Shown here: piece by piece, positions 56,697 through 64,000 of the stretch
How the letters are laid out: each line of letters opens with the position of its first letter
Numbering within the stretch: the first letter of the stretch is position 1
NCBI RefSeq assembly: GCF_002563955.1
Contig: NZ_PDJE01000001.1
Coordinates: 868,001-932,000, forward strand
DNA from: Paramicrobacterium agarici
GTDB taxonomy: Bacteria; Actinomycetota; Actinomycetes; Actinomycetales; Microbacteriaceae
Reading direction: 5' to 3'
Length of the DNA: 64,000 bases
Program-made: the position numbers and the translations under genes
The notes under the pieces: model-generated
Told to the model about the DNA's origin: nothing
What the model saw: the letters and a program-made list of their open reading frames with translations, nothing else
Database searches by the model: none

Positions 56697-58175
56697 TCAC
56701 CGCGTCTCGTCGTCGAGCAGGCCCTCGGACTCGGCCCGCGCGATCGTGCCCGTGTGATTCTCCATCCAGAAGTGCGCACGCTTGATGCCGAGCGCCTCCG
56801 GATTGAAGCTCAGGTCAGTGCCCGCACGGCGCTGGCGGTCGTAGTCGCGCGTGACCTTGAAGACGATGGGGCTCAGCAGCAGAATGCAGATCATGTTGAC
56901 CCAGCCGATCGAGCCGTAGCCGATGTCGCCGATCGCCCAGATAAGCGAGGGTGACTCGACGCTTCCGTAGAACGTGATCGCGATCATGCCGGCCTTGAGC
57001 ACCCAGTCCGCGATGATGACGGCCCGCCCGCGGAACAGGTAGACGAGGTTGGTCTTGGCAATGTAGTAGAACGCGATGAGCGTTGTGAAGGCGAAGAAGA
57101 ACAGCGCAACGGCGACGAAGCCCGGCCCGATCCCCGGCGCTATCGTGTCGATCGCGGCCTGCGTGTACGCGGGTCCCGCCTCTATGCCGTTCGCTCCGCT
57201 GAAGATCAGAGTGCCGTTCTCATCTGCGACATCGTAGATCCCCGAGATCAGGATCATGATCCCCGTCGCGTTGCAGACGACAACGGTGTCGATAAAGATC
57301 GAGAATGCCTGCACGAGGCCCTGCTTGGCGGGGTGGCGAACGGCAGCGGATGCTGCGCCGAACGTGCCTTCACCGACACCCGCGACATTGGAGAACACGG
57401 CCCGTCGTACACCCCACGCGACAGCAGCGCCGAGAATACCGCCGAACACCTGGTTGACGCCGAACGCGCTCGAAAACACAAGCTGCAACGTCGGCCAGAT
57501 CTGCTCGGCATTCATCGCGAGCATAATGATCGTCGCGATGATGTAGCCAGCGGCCATGAAGGGCACGAACACCTGGGCAACGGCGACAATGCGCTTCGTG
57601 CCGCCGATGATGACGAAGGCGAGCAGCGCCGTCACGAAAAGGGCGCTGGCCCAGAGCGGGATGCTGAAAGCTTCGTTCACACTCTGCGCGATGTTGTTCG
57701 ACTGCACGCCGGGAAAGACGAATCCGTAGCCGATCAGAATCATGGCGGCGAGAATGACCGCGAGCCACTTCGCCTTGAGCCCCTTCTCGACGTAGTAGGG
57801 GACGCCGCCTCGATGCTCGCCGTCGATCTTCGTCTTGAACACCTGCGCGAGCGTCGACTCGGCATACGCGCTTGCCGAGCCGAGCAGGGCGCACAGCACC
57901 ATCCAGAACATCGCGCCGGGACCCCCGGCGTAGATGGCGGTGGCGACGCCGGCAATATTTCCCACGCCGACGCGGCTCGCGAGAGTCAGCAGCACAGCCT
58001 GAAGAGGGGAGTTGCCATCTGGCGTGTCTTTCTTGGCCCCGAGCTCGCGAATCATGTCGGGAATACGTCGGAACTGGATGCCGCGGGTGAGCACCGTAAA
58101 GAACAGGCCAAGGCCGAGGGCGAGGTAGGCCATCGGGTTCCAGATGAGGTCGTTTATCGCAGAGATGACGTCCAT
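56697..58175 (-). CDS. Alanine/glycine:cation symporter (AGCS) family protein
   Basis: A 492-residue, Na+-coupled amino-acid importer with about eleven membrane segments. AGCS signatures are QAVLLTLASRVGVGNIAGVA, GGPGAMFWMVLCALLGSASA, then YAESTLAQVFKTK, and AGVGEGTFGAASAAV. GTAAGGA precedes the ATG. Classical members carry alanine and glycine. Here it is first in an operon with a (hydroxy)proline epimerase, so uptake of proline or hydroxyproline is likely. Its promoter overlaps site A of the 19-bp repeated operator, predicting induction by the pathway substrate. Confidence 0.93.
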   Translation of the reverse strand: MDVISAINDLIWNPMAYLALGLGLFFTVLTRGIQFRRIPDMIRELGAKKDTPDGNSPLQAVLLTLASRVGVGNIAGVATAIYAGGPGAMFWMVLCALLGSASAYAESTLAQVFKTKIDGEHRGGVPYYVEKGLKAKWLAVILAAMILIGYGFVFPGVQSNNIAQSVNEAFSIPLWASALFVTALLAFVIIGGTKRIVAVAQVFVPFMAAGYIIATIIMLAMNAEQIWPTLQLVFSSAFGVNQVFGGILGAAVAWGVRRAVFSNVAGVGEGTFGAASAAVRHPAKQGLVQAFSIFIDTVVVCNATGIMILISGIYDVADENGTLIFSGANGIEAGPAYTQAAIDTIAPGIGPGFVAVALFFFAFTTLIAFYYIAKTNLVYLFRGRAVIIADWVLKAGMIAITFYGSVESPSLIWAIGDIGYGSIGWVNMICILLLSPIVFKVTRDYDRQRRAGTDLSFNPEALGIKRAHFWMENHTGTIARAESEGLLDDETR

Positions 58176-58244
58176 GTCTTCCTTACTTCCGGCGCCGATG
58201 ACGCCGCATTCGTCGGCGAATGGGAGCGATTGCGTTTAAAACAT

Positions 58245-58263
58245 GTGACATATTACATATCAC
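58245..58263. promoter_or_regulatory. Site A of a 19-bp repeated operator (symporter/SMP-30 control region)
   Basis: GTGACATATTACATATCAC is palindrome-like (GTGA...TCAC). On the minus strand it contains a TAATAT -10 box with TTCCCA 17 bp upstream, the likely promoter of the symporter operon. The site lies 70 bp upstream of the symporter ATG and 117 bp upstream of the SMP-30 ATG. Related 19-mers occur at 61656 (3 differences) and 61957 (4 differences). Confidence 0.75.
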
Positions 58264-58379
58264 CTGCGCGTGTGGGAAGAGGACAGGGCACATTTGCCAG
58301 AGGTGTGCTTTGCGCCTCGATACCCTGAGGGTGGTGCAGATCGTCGTGCGGCTGCATGTGAGAGAAGTGGAGGATGACC

Positions 58380-59252
58380 ATGAAGGCACATGCTCTTGGC
58401 GGACCTGTGGCGTGGCACGGTGAAGGGCCGGTGTGGGATAGCGCCGGCGGGCGCCTGCTCATCGTCGATATGACCGCCGGAGTCGTCGTCGACCTCGGCT
58501 CGCCCGAACAGGAGCCCGAGGCTGCGGCACGCCACGATGTGGGAAGCACAGTTGCCGCAGCACTCAGGCCGAGGGCGAGCGGCGGATTCGTTGTTGCGAC
58601 CGAGCACGGCTTCTCGCTCTTCTCGCGGGATTTCACCCGAGAGCGGCGTTTCGACGATGTGATCACCGACGACGGAATTCGCATGAACGATGGCGGCTGC
58701 GACCCTCAGGGGCGCTTCTACTGCGGCACGATGGCCTACGACGCCGAACCCGGGCGAGGCGAGTTGTTTCGGCTCGACGCCGACGGCAGCACGCGCCGTA
58801 TCTTTGGCGGCGTCACCATTTCTAACGGACTCCAATGGAGCGAAGACGGAACGCTGGCGTACTACAACGATACCCCGACAGGGCGCATCGACGTGTTCGA
58901 CTTCGACGGAGATCAGGGAACGTTCGAAAACCGCAGGCCATTCGTCATTCTTGACGAGGGAGTGGGCACTCCCGATGGTCTCACCGTCGACGCTGAGGGA
59001 GGCGTCTGGGTGGCGCTGTGGGGTGGCAGCGCTGTTCGTCGGTACGACTCCGACGGTGGCTTAAGCGAGGTCGTCGAGGTTCCCGGAGTGACGAATACGT
59101 CGGCGTGCTGCTTCGGCGGGACCGACCTGCGCACGCTGTTCATCACGACGTCTCGAGAGGGCGTCGCCGAGGGTGACCAGCCAGCCGCTGGCGCGGTCTT
59201 CGCCGTCAATCCAGGAGTTGCCGGTCGCCCCCTGCCGGTGTTCGCCGGCTGA
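58380..59252 (+). CDS. SMP-30/gluconolactonase/LRE family protein
   Basis: A 290-residue six-bladed beta-propeller lactonase from ATG 58380 (GGAGG 6 bp upstream; ATG 58374 is too close). All four metal ligands are present at conventional spacing: E15 (HGEGPVWD), N103 (RMNDGGCD), N149 (TISNGLQW) and D199 (GTPDGLTVD). Members hydrolyse sugar lactones, including L-arabinono-, D-xylono- and gluconolactone. Divergence from the symporter across operator site A, and a GH127 arabinofuranosidase under related sites, suggest L-arabinonolactone as a possible substrate. No cognate dehydrogenase is in the window. Confidence 0.9.
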   Translation: MKAHALGGPVAWHGEGPVWDSAGGRLLIVDMTAGVVVDLGSPEQEPEAAARHDVGSTVAAALRPRASGGFVVATEHGFSLFSRDFTRERRFDDVITDDGIRMNDGGCDPQGRFYCGTMAYDAEPGRGELFRLDADGSTRRIFGGVTISNGLQWSEDGTLAYYNDTPTGRIDVFDFDGDQGTFENRRPFVILDEGVGTPDGLTVDAEGGVWVALWGGSAVRRYDSDGGLSEVVEVPGVTNTSACCFGGTDLRTLFITTSREGVAEGDQPAAGAVFAVNPGVAGRPLPVFAG

Positions 59253-59258
59253 GCACGT

Positions 59259-59296
59259 GCAGGCGCAGGGGACCGTCATGACCGCCCTGCGCCTGC
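59259..59296. terminator. Bidirectional terminator between SMP-30 and metallopeptidase genes
   Basis: GCAGGCGCAGGG (59259-59270) and CCCTGCGCCTGC (59285-59296) are perfect 12-bp arms with a 14-nt loop. They span the gap between the two convergent stop codons. Confidence 0.75.
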
Positions 59297-59302
59297 ATCG
59301 CG

Positions 59303-61600
59303 CTACTGCCGGTTGCCCGCGGAATTGCGGCGGCGCATGAGCATCAGCCCGGCTCCGGCCATGAGGGCGAGAACCGCTGCAGCAACGGTGCCGGCGATGT
59401 CAGCACCCGTGCGCGGTAGTTCGCCCGCGGCATCCGATGCCGGATCTGCTGCATTGCCGGGGGAGGTTCCCTCGTCAGCACCATCCGCATCGCCTGGCTC
59501 AGCTGGATCTGTTGTCGGCGGCGTCACCGATGCGGGCTCCCATACAGCTTCAAGAGAGAGCGCCGTCGTGCCGTCGGGAATCACCCAGTCGGCGGGGAGG
59601 ATGCTGTCGTCACTGACGACCCGCCAGCCAGAGAACGTGTAGCCGTCACGGGACCAGTCTGCACCGAACACGTCCGTGATGTCAGGCAGCGTGAATCCCT
59701 GCTGGGCAACGTCGATTGTGACGGCATCCTGAGCCGCAGCGGCGGCATGAACTCCGGTCGCGCGCGTCGCGGCCGGTTCGGCCTCTGCATCTTGCGCGCG
59801 CGGCGTCAGGGTCACCGTGACCGGGGTGATGTACGCCGCTGTTCCCTGCGCCTCGGTGCGCGTCGTGTCTTCGAGCATCCAGCGCGTGCCTTCGTCGGCG
59901 GTTCCGAGTGTCAACGACACTCCGGTCGCAGCTCGATCACTGAGAGTGAGGGCGCGTCCATTCGCCTCGTTGATGAGCTGCCCGTCGAACGGAGCATCCG
60001 GTGTCGAAGTGTCGGGCGAAAGCCGCCACTTCTGCGCGTCGTCCGTCGCATCCGCTTCGATACCGGCGTAGCGCACCTCGGTGTCTGAGATCGCCGAAAG
60101 AACGCCACTGCCGTCGGAGGCGCTGATCGTGTAGAGACCGTTGTCGTAGTCGATCGACCACACGCCATCGCCCCATGTGAACCAGACGCAGACATCGCGG
60201 TCCGGGTGATTGGCGTCGCCGGCGAACCTGTCGATTTGGAAGTCCCCGCTCACAGTCTGGGTCGAGATGCGAAAGAGATCACGTCCGAACTCGACGTCCG
60301 TGGCCGACACGCGCGGCTCCTGCTCGGGAAGCTCCGTGTAGTCGCCGTGGTACTCGTCGGGAGCCGGCTCGTCCCACGGGGCGGGCAGCGTGAGATCTGC
60401 CGGATAGATCTTCTCGAAGAACGCATACGACGTGGGGTCGTACTCCTTCAACTCTGCCCGGGTGTTGATCGGGCTGCGCACGCCGTCTGACCAGTCGGGC
60501 TTCTCGGCCATGACGTTGAACCAGATCGCCGACAGTGTGGCGAAGAACTCGTCGCTGTTGCCGATCGCGTACGTGTTGGGCCAGAGCCCCGTGAGGTACG
60601 CATTCTCGTATGCGGCATAGAACTCGTCCGACAGCGTCGTGTCGTCCATTGTCTCGATGCCGACGAGCCGCACGGCGTGGCCGAACTCGTGGATCAGGAT
60701 GTTCTCGTTCGGGTAGCTCGTGTTGAGGAACGGGTCGGCGTTGCCGCGAGTTCTCAGCACATTGCGCTCGGAGATCGACGAGACGCAATTGTTGTATGTG
60801 CTCCCTCCGTACCCCTCGACGTCATACATCTCGGGGTCGTAGCCGCCACGGTGCTCCGGAATGAGGTACGCGTTCTCACGCGACGCGTAGACGGCGAGCG
60901 AACAGCCGAAATCGGCCATCTGCTGGGCGATCCCGGTTTCGGTCTTCGCCAGTTCGACATCGACTTGTTCTGCAGCGAGAGTCAGCGTTTCTGGGGCGAC
61001 CCGCGCGTTCGCCTTGACGACGATGCCCGTCTCGGTCGTCACCGACTGCGTGTAGTAGTCGAGCTTCGGGACGTCTGTGTACACAGCATCCTTCGCTTGC
61101 CTGCCCTGCTCGTCGACGATCGCCGAGCCGGTCACGGTGAGCGTGAGCGGCTTGCTCATGTCGATCGTTCCCGTGTAGGCGATGCTCGCGAGGTGCAGAT
61201 CGTCCGGCAGGCGCTCCATGCTGTTGGCATCGGTCGCGGCCATCTGCTTGTTGTTCTGATCGAAGAAGATCGTGTCCGTGCGACCGGACGCGGGCTTCGG
61301 CGTCAGCGCGACCGTCTCATCGCCATTGGTTAGCGTAATGTTCGACGGCGAGACCGCCTCGATCTCATCGACGTACCGATCCCAGTAGATCTCGAGGTAC
61401 TTCTGCTCATTGATCACACGAATCTCCGTGATTTGCGGACCGTCGTACGCGGGATCTGTCGCGACGCTGCCGTCTGCGCCGACGTTGATCGGTGAATCTG
61501 TCTCGGCCGCCGCTGCCGGACTGGCGCCGAAGAGAAGCGCGGGCGTCATCAGCAAGGCCGTGGCCAGCGCACCTCCCGCTGTATATCGTGATCGTGTCAT
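59303..61600 (-). CDS. Sortase-anchored secreted zinc metallopeptidase with lectin-like and InlB-like modules
   Basis: A 765-residue surface protein. A signal peptide (ATALLMTPALLFGASPAAAA) is followed by an Ig-like region (about 55-180). The catalytic region contains LIHEFGHAVRL (H304, E305, H308) with a downstream Glu in NSDEFFATLSAIWF (E351), a gluzincin layout resembling the lethal-factor/Pro-Pro-endopeptidase group. A ricin-like stretch (QKWRLSPDTS, GRALTLSDRA, about 525-600) and an InlB/Flg_new-like repeat (DGYTFSGWRVV, about 660-700) follow. A Pro/Asp-rich linker leads to LPRTGADI, a hydrophobic helix and a basic tail. CAGGAGA precedes the ATG. It probably digests extracellular glycoproteins, and site B of the shared operator lies 56 bp upstream. 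Confidence 0.82.
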   Translation of the reverse strand: MTRSRYTAGGALATALLMTPALLFGASPAAAAETDSPINVGADGSVATDPAYDGPQITEIRVINEQKYLEIYWDRYVDEIEAVSPSNITLTNGDETVALTPKPASGRTDTIFFDQNNKQMAATDANSMERLPDDLHLASIAYTGTIDMSKPLTLTVTGSAIVDEQGRQAKDAVYTDVPKLDYYTQSVTTETGIVVKANARVAPETLTLAAEQVDVELAKTETGIAQQMADFGCSLAVYASRENAYLIPEHRGGYDPEMYDVEGYGGSTYNNCVSSISERNVLRTRGNADPFLNTSYPNENILIHEFGHAVRLVGIETMDDTTLSDEFYAAYENAYLTGLWPNTYAIGNSDEFFATLSAIWFNVMAEKPDWSDGVRSPINTRAELKEYDPTSYAFFEKIYPADLTLPAPWDEPAPDEYHGDYTELPEQEPRVSATDVEFGRDLFRISTQTVSGDFQIDRFAGDANHPDRDVCVWFTWGDGVWSIDYDNGLYTISASDGSGVLSAISDTEVRYAGIEADATDDAQKWRLSPDTSTPDAPFDGQLINEANGRALTLSDRAATGVSLTLGTADEGTRWMLEDTTRTEAQGTAAYITPVTVTLTPRAQDAEAEPAATRATGVHAAAAAQDAVTIDVAQQGFTLPDITDVFGADWSRDGYTFSGWRVVSDDSILPADWVIPDGTTALSLEAVWEPASVTPPTTDPAEPGDADGADEGTSPGNAADPASDAAGELPRTGADIAGTVAAAVLALMAGAGLMLMRRRNSAGNRQ

Positions 61601-61655
61601 GTGGGTTCTCCTGTGAACTCAACTGCGGATACATGAGTGAGTTCGCGCCCACCGC

Positions 61656-61674
61656 GTGACATGTAACACATCAC
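61656..61674. promoter_or_regulatory. Site B of the 19-bp repeated operator (metallopeptidase promoter region)
   Basis: GTGACATGTAACACATCAC lies 56 bp upstream of the peptidase ATG. On the minus strand it contains TTACAT, a possible -10 box, although no good -35 is visible. It differs from site A at three positions and keeps the GTGACAT...ATCAC ends. Confidence 0.7.
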
Positions 61675-61939
61675 AGATACGCGCAGGAAACTCCAGAACC
61701 CCTGAGGGCAAACGACTCGGTGGATCAAGTCGTGCAGCGGCGTCGCCTGCGGTCGTCCACCACTGCGCCGATGGTCGGCGGAACTCTCAAGCGGCTGGCA
61801 AGAGCTGCCTTGCTCCTGCCGTGCGCTTGATTGCCCGTGACTCTACACACTGCTCGCGCTCTTCGGCACCCCTTGAGGGAGATTGGCCGCTGCAGTGTGT
61901 GAACGGTCACATTTCTTGTCACAGTTTGGTCACGAGGCA

Positions 61940-61975
61940 TTGACGGCGGCGGACAAGTGCCGTGTAACATATCAC
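61940..61975 (+). promoter_or_regulatory. GH127 promoter with site C of the 19-bp repeated operator
   Basis: GTGCCGTGTAACATATCAC (61957-61975) matches sites A and B in the TNACAT/CATCAC core. TTGACG (61940-61945) and TAACAT (61965-61970, inside the site) form a possible promoter with long 19-bp spacing. The site is 83 bp upstream of the GH127 start codon. Confidence 0.65.
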
Positions 61976-62057
61976 CCACTACAGTCCACCGCTGGGTCCC
62001 GCTCAGCGCCCGAAGCAGCACACTCCGCGTGCATCCGTCACAGAGCAGTGAGGTACC

Positions 62058-64000
62058 GTGCCGAACCCGACAGAAGCCCGATCCGCCGCGAGCGGCGTCA
62101 GGATGCGCCCCGCCGTCGCTTCGGCAGCATCCCGTTTCACCTCTCTGGGCTCCGCCGAGGTGGTGCTCACCGACGGGCTCCTCGGTCAGTGGCAGCGCCG
62201 CAACCGCGAGCAGACGCTCGTGCACAGCGTTGAACAGCTGCGGCTCGCCGGCAACCTCGACAACTTTCGCGCCGTCATCGGCGGCGCGACGGAGCCGTAC
62301 CGCGGCCGCTACCCGTTTCTCGACACCGACGTGTACAAGACCCTCGAGGGCATCGCGTATGAGCTTGCGCGCGCCGACGTAGACGTCTACGCGTCGGTGC
62401 GCGACTTCTACGAAGAAGCCATCGACCTGATGCAGCAGGCGCAGCTGGCCGACGGCTACCTCAACACGTACTTTCAGGCGGACTCGATCGACAAGAAGCC
62501 CTGGAGCGACCTCGCGTGGGGACACGAGCTCTACTCGCTCGGCCACCTCATTCAGGCGGCCGTCGCCGCGAATCGCCAGCTCGGCGACGCGAGACTGCTC
62601 GACATCGCCGTTCGTTTCAGCGACCTGGTCTGGCAGAAGTTCGGCCCAGACACGGAGGAAAAGCTCGCGTTCTGCGGCCACCCCGAGGTCGAGATGGCGC
62701 TCGTTGAGCTCTTCCGCGAGACCGACGACCGCCGGTACCTCGAGCTCGCCGACCTCATGGTGCGTCGTCGCGGTCACCAGACGATCGACTCGACGATCTT
62801 CACGAGCGAGTACTTTCAAGACCTCGTTCCGTTCGTCAACCTCGACTCCGTCACGGGGCACGCGGTGCGCATGATGTACCTCGCCTCGGGCGCGACAGAC
62901 GTCGCCACCGAGACCGGAGCCGATGACCTGAACGCCGCCGTTCTGCACCTCTGGAACGACATGGTGGCCAGCAAGCTGTACATCACGGGAGGCCTCGGTA
63001 GCCGGCACTCAGACGAGGCGATCGGCGACCGCTTCGAACTGCCCAGCGAGCGCGCCTACAACGAGACGTGCGCGGCCATCGCCCTCATGCAGTGGGCATG
63101 GCGGATGCTGCTGAACACGGGCGAAGCCCGGTTTGCCGACATCTTCGAGATTGTGCAGTACAACGCGTTCGCAGTCGGACTCTCTGACGACGGCTGCGCC
63201 TTCTTCTACGACAATCCGCTGCAGCGCCGGGCCGACCACATGCAGCGCTCGGGCTACGAGTCCGACGGACCGCTGCTGCGCCGTGCGTGGTTCGGCTGCC
63301 CGTGCTGCCCGCCGAACATCGTGCGGTGGGTCGCCGAACTGCAAGACCACGTCGCCTTCGTCGGTGACGGTGCCCTGCACATCGCCAACCTCACCGCCGC
63401 CGAGATCAGCCACGACGGGCTCGAGCTGAGCATTGCGACCGCGTACCCGTGGGACGGCGACATCCGACTCGACGTCACGGCAGCGCCGGACGCCGGTCGC
63501 GACATCGCCGTGCGCATCCCGGCGTGGGCGCGCGGTGCGACCGTCGTGCACCGCGACGCGACGAGCGAGGCGGCGGCGGGAAGCTGGGTGCGCCTGGCAG
63601 ACGTCGCCGCGGGCGACAGCATCCGTCTCACCCTGCCGATGCCGGCACGCGCCCACGGGGCAGATCCGAGAGTGGATGCTGCTCGCGGCAGCCTCGCCGT
63701 GGCTCGCGGCCCCCTCGTCTACTGCGCCGAGCAGCAGGACAACGCTGCCGACATCGACACGATCGTCGCCACGCCCGCCGACGTGCGCGCGCTCGAACCA
63801 GAGCGGCGAGACATCGTCGCCTCCGGTCCGAGCGTCGTGCTGCACGGCGCCGTGGAAACGGCGGCGATCGACCCCGCAGAGCTCTACCCAGAGCTCCGCG
63901 ATGACACAGCCCACCCCGACCCGGCTGCACGGGAGGCAGCCCGAACCCACCTCACCCTCGTTCCCTACTTTCAGTGGGGAAATCGTGAGGCCCAGGCCAT
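62058..64000 (+). CDS. GH127 beta-L-arabinofuranosidase family protein, 3' end cut by the window
   Basis: The frame is open from GTG 62058 (GAGG 4 bp upstream; ATG 62103 is an alternative) to the right edge, 647 codons. It ends in VPYFQWGNREAQA, close to the usual C-terminus. There is no signal peptide, so it acts in the cytoplasm. Residues about 30-430 form the (alpha/alpha)6 barrel: DGYLNTYFQ, HELYSLGHLIQAAVA, GRDxxD-like GHAVRMMYLASG. All residues of the Zn-thiolate active site are present: E320, E336 and C338 (YNETC), and C414, C416 and C417 (FGCPCCPPN). This matches the arrangement in Bifidobacterium HypBA1, which removes L-arabinofuranose from hydroxyproline-linked beta-arabinosides. 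Confidence 0.92.
   Translation, partial: MPNPTEARSAASGVRMRPAVASAASRFTSLGSAEVVLTDGLLGQWQRRNREQTLVHSVEQLRLAGNLDNFRAVIGGATEPYRGRYPFLDTDVYKTLEGIAYELARADVDVYASVRDFYEEAIDLMQQAQLADGYLNTYFQADSIDKKPWSDLAWGHELYSLGHLIQAAVAANRQLGDARLLDIAVRFSDLVWQKFGPDTEEKLAFCGHPEVEMALVELFRETDDRRYLELADLMVRRRGHQTIDSTIFTSEYFQDLVPFVNLDSVTGHAVRMMYLASGATDVATETGADDLNAAVLHLWNDMVASKLYITGGLGSRHSDEAIGDRFELPSERAYNETCAAIALMQWAWRMLLNTGEARFADIFEIVQYNAFAVGLSDDGCAFFYDNPLQRRADHMQRSGYESDGPLLRRAWFGCPCCPPNIVRWVAELQDHVAFVGDGALHIANLTAAEISHDGLELSIATAYPWDGDIRLDVTAAPDAGRDIAVRIPAWARGATVVHRDATSEAAAGSWVRLADVAAGDSIRLTLPMPARAHGADPRVDAARGSLAVARGPLVYCAEQQDNAADIDTIVATPADVRALEPERRDIVASGPSVVLHGAVETAAIDPAELYPELRDDTAHPDPAAREAARTHLTLVPYFQWGNREAQA

Larger units (their letters stand above)
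61601..62057. other. Divergent intergenic region between metallopeptidase and GH127 genes
   Basis: This 457-bp gap holds operator site B near the peptidase end and site C near the GH127 end, each next to its own gene. I recognise no coding sequence between them. Frames that cross it are uninterrupted by chance in GC-rich DNA and overlap the GH127 gene. Confidence 0.6.

Noticed and set aside
61725..63008. Minus-strand frame of 427 codons across the GH127 gene
   Set aside because: It runs through operator site C and opposite the GH127 active-site barrel; composition is that of a shadow frame.
1..64000. CRISPR array, tRNA, rRNA, prophage or insertion sequence
   Set aside because: No regularly spaced repeats, cloverleaf genes, transposase or phage proteins were found on either strand.

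Overview
The window is high-GC DNA from an actinobacterium. Lipoprotein signal peptides, an actinobacterial 7Fe ferredoxin, LPxTG-anchored surface proteins, a BTAD-type regulator, a probable leaderless gene and gene content dominated by sugar and amino-acid uptake all suggest a soil- or plant-associated member of Microbacteriaceae. The family assignment is inference. I saw no rRNA, tRNA, CRISPR array, insertion sequence or phage gene. The octamer CAGCATCC/GGATGCTG recurs on both strands far more often than base composition predicts.

Layout. (1) 1-3586: a sugar-binding lipoprotein (cut by the left edge), a divergent GntR/UTRA repressor with two TGGT-N4-ACCA operators, and a DUF4127 protein. 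(2) 3641-16402: a carbohydrate locus with an inositol-monophosphatase-like enzyme, a TIM-barrel sugar isomerase, a BtpA/SgcQ protein and a DeoR repressor. These precede a tightly coupled operon encoding an RbsB/LsrB-type ABC importer, an FGGY kinase, an M29 aminopeptidase and a single-chain DhaK-DhaL kinase. (3) 16488-21284: a PIN-domain remnant, an MmyB-type regulator with a divergent SDR, a BTAD regulator and a dehalogenase-like hydrolase. (4) 21296-35158: a catabolic island for an unidentified organic acid, in two divergent arms. One arm encodes an SsuABC-type importer, a CoA-transferase and a ferredoxin. The other encodes an XRE-cupin regulator, an MHS transporter, a flavoprotein, a second CoA-transferase, an enoyl-CoA hydratase, a DHDPS-family lyase, an SDR, an aldehyde dehydrogenase and a deaminase-like protein. 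The two arms carry the same 14-bp operator, in opposite orientation, over matching promoters.

(5) 35213-37205: a VapBC/FitAB toxin-antitoxin pair, a DUF218 membrane protein and an SRPBCC remnant. (6) 37250-43702: a LacI-controlled ABC importer with a GH2 glycosidase. (7) 43809-48646: a Bcr/CflA-type exporter, a VOC protein, a WYL regulator and a sortase-anchored nucleotidase. (8) 48881-54590: a transketolase, a ROK regulator and an ascorbate-family PTS (IIA, IIB, IIC), with a perfect palindrome between transketolase and regulator. (9) 54641-64000: an OCD-family reductase, a proline racemase/hydroxyproline epimerase, an AGCS amino-acid symporter, an SMP-30 lactonase, a sortase-anchored zinc metallopeptidase and a GH127 beta-L-arabinofuranosidase cut by the right edge.

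The genes of region 9 are linked by three copies of one 19-bp palindrome-like site, lying in the promoter regions of the symporter/SMP-30 pair, the peptidase and GH127. GH127 enzymes remove beta-L-arabinofuranose, classically from arabinosylated hydroxyproline. A GH127, a surface peptidase, an amino-acid symporter and a (hydroxy)proline epimerase under one operator therefore look like a locus for using hydroxyproline-rich plant cell-wall glycoproteins. This is the most interesting candidate system in the window. The functional link is inference; the shared sites and the family assignments are read from the sequence.
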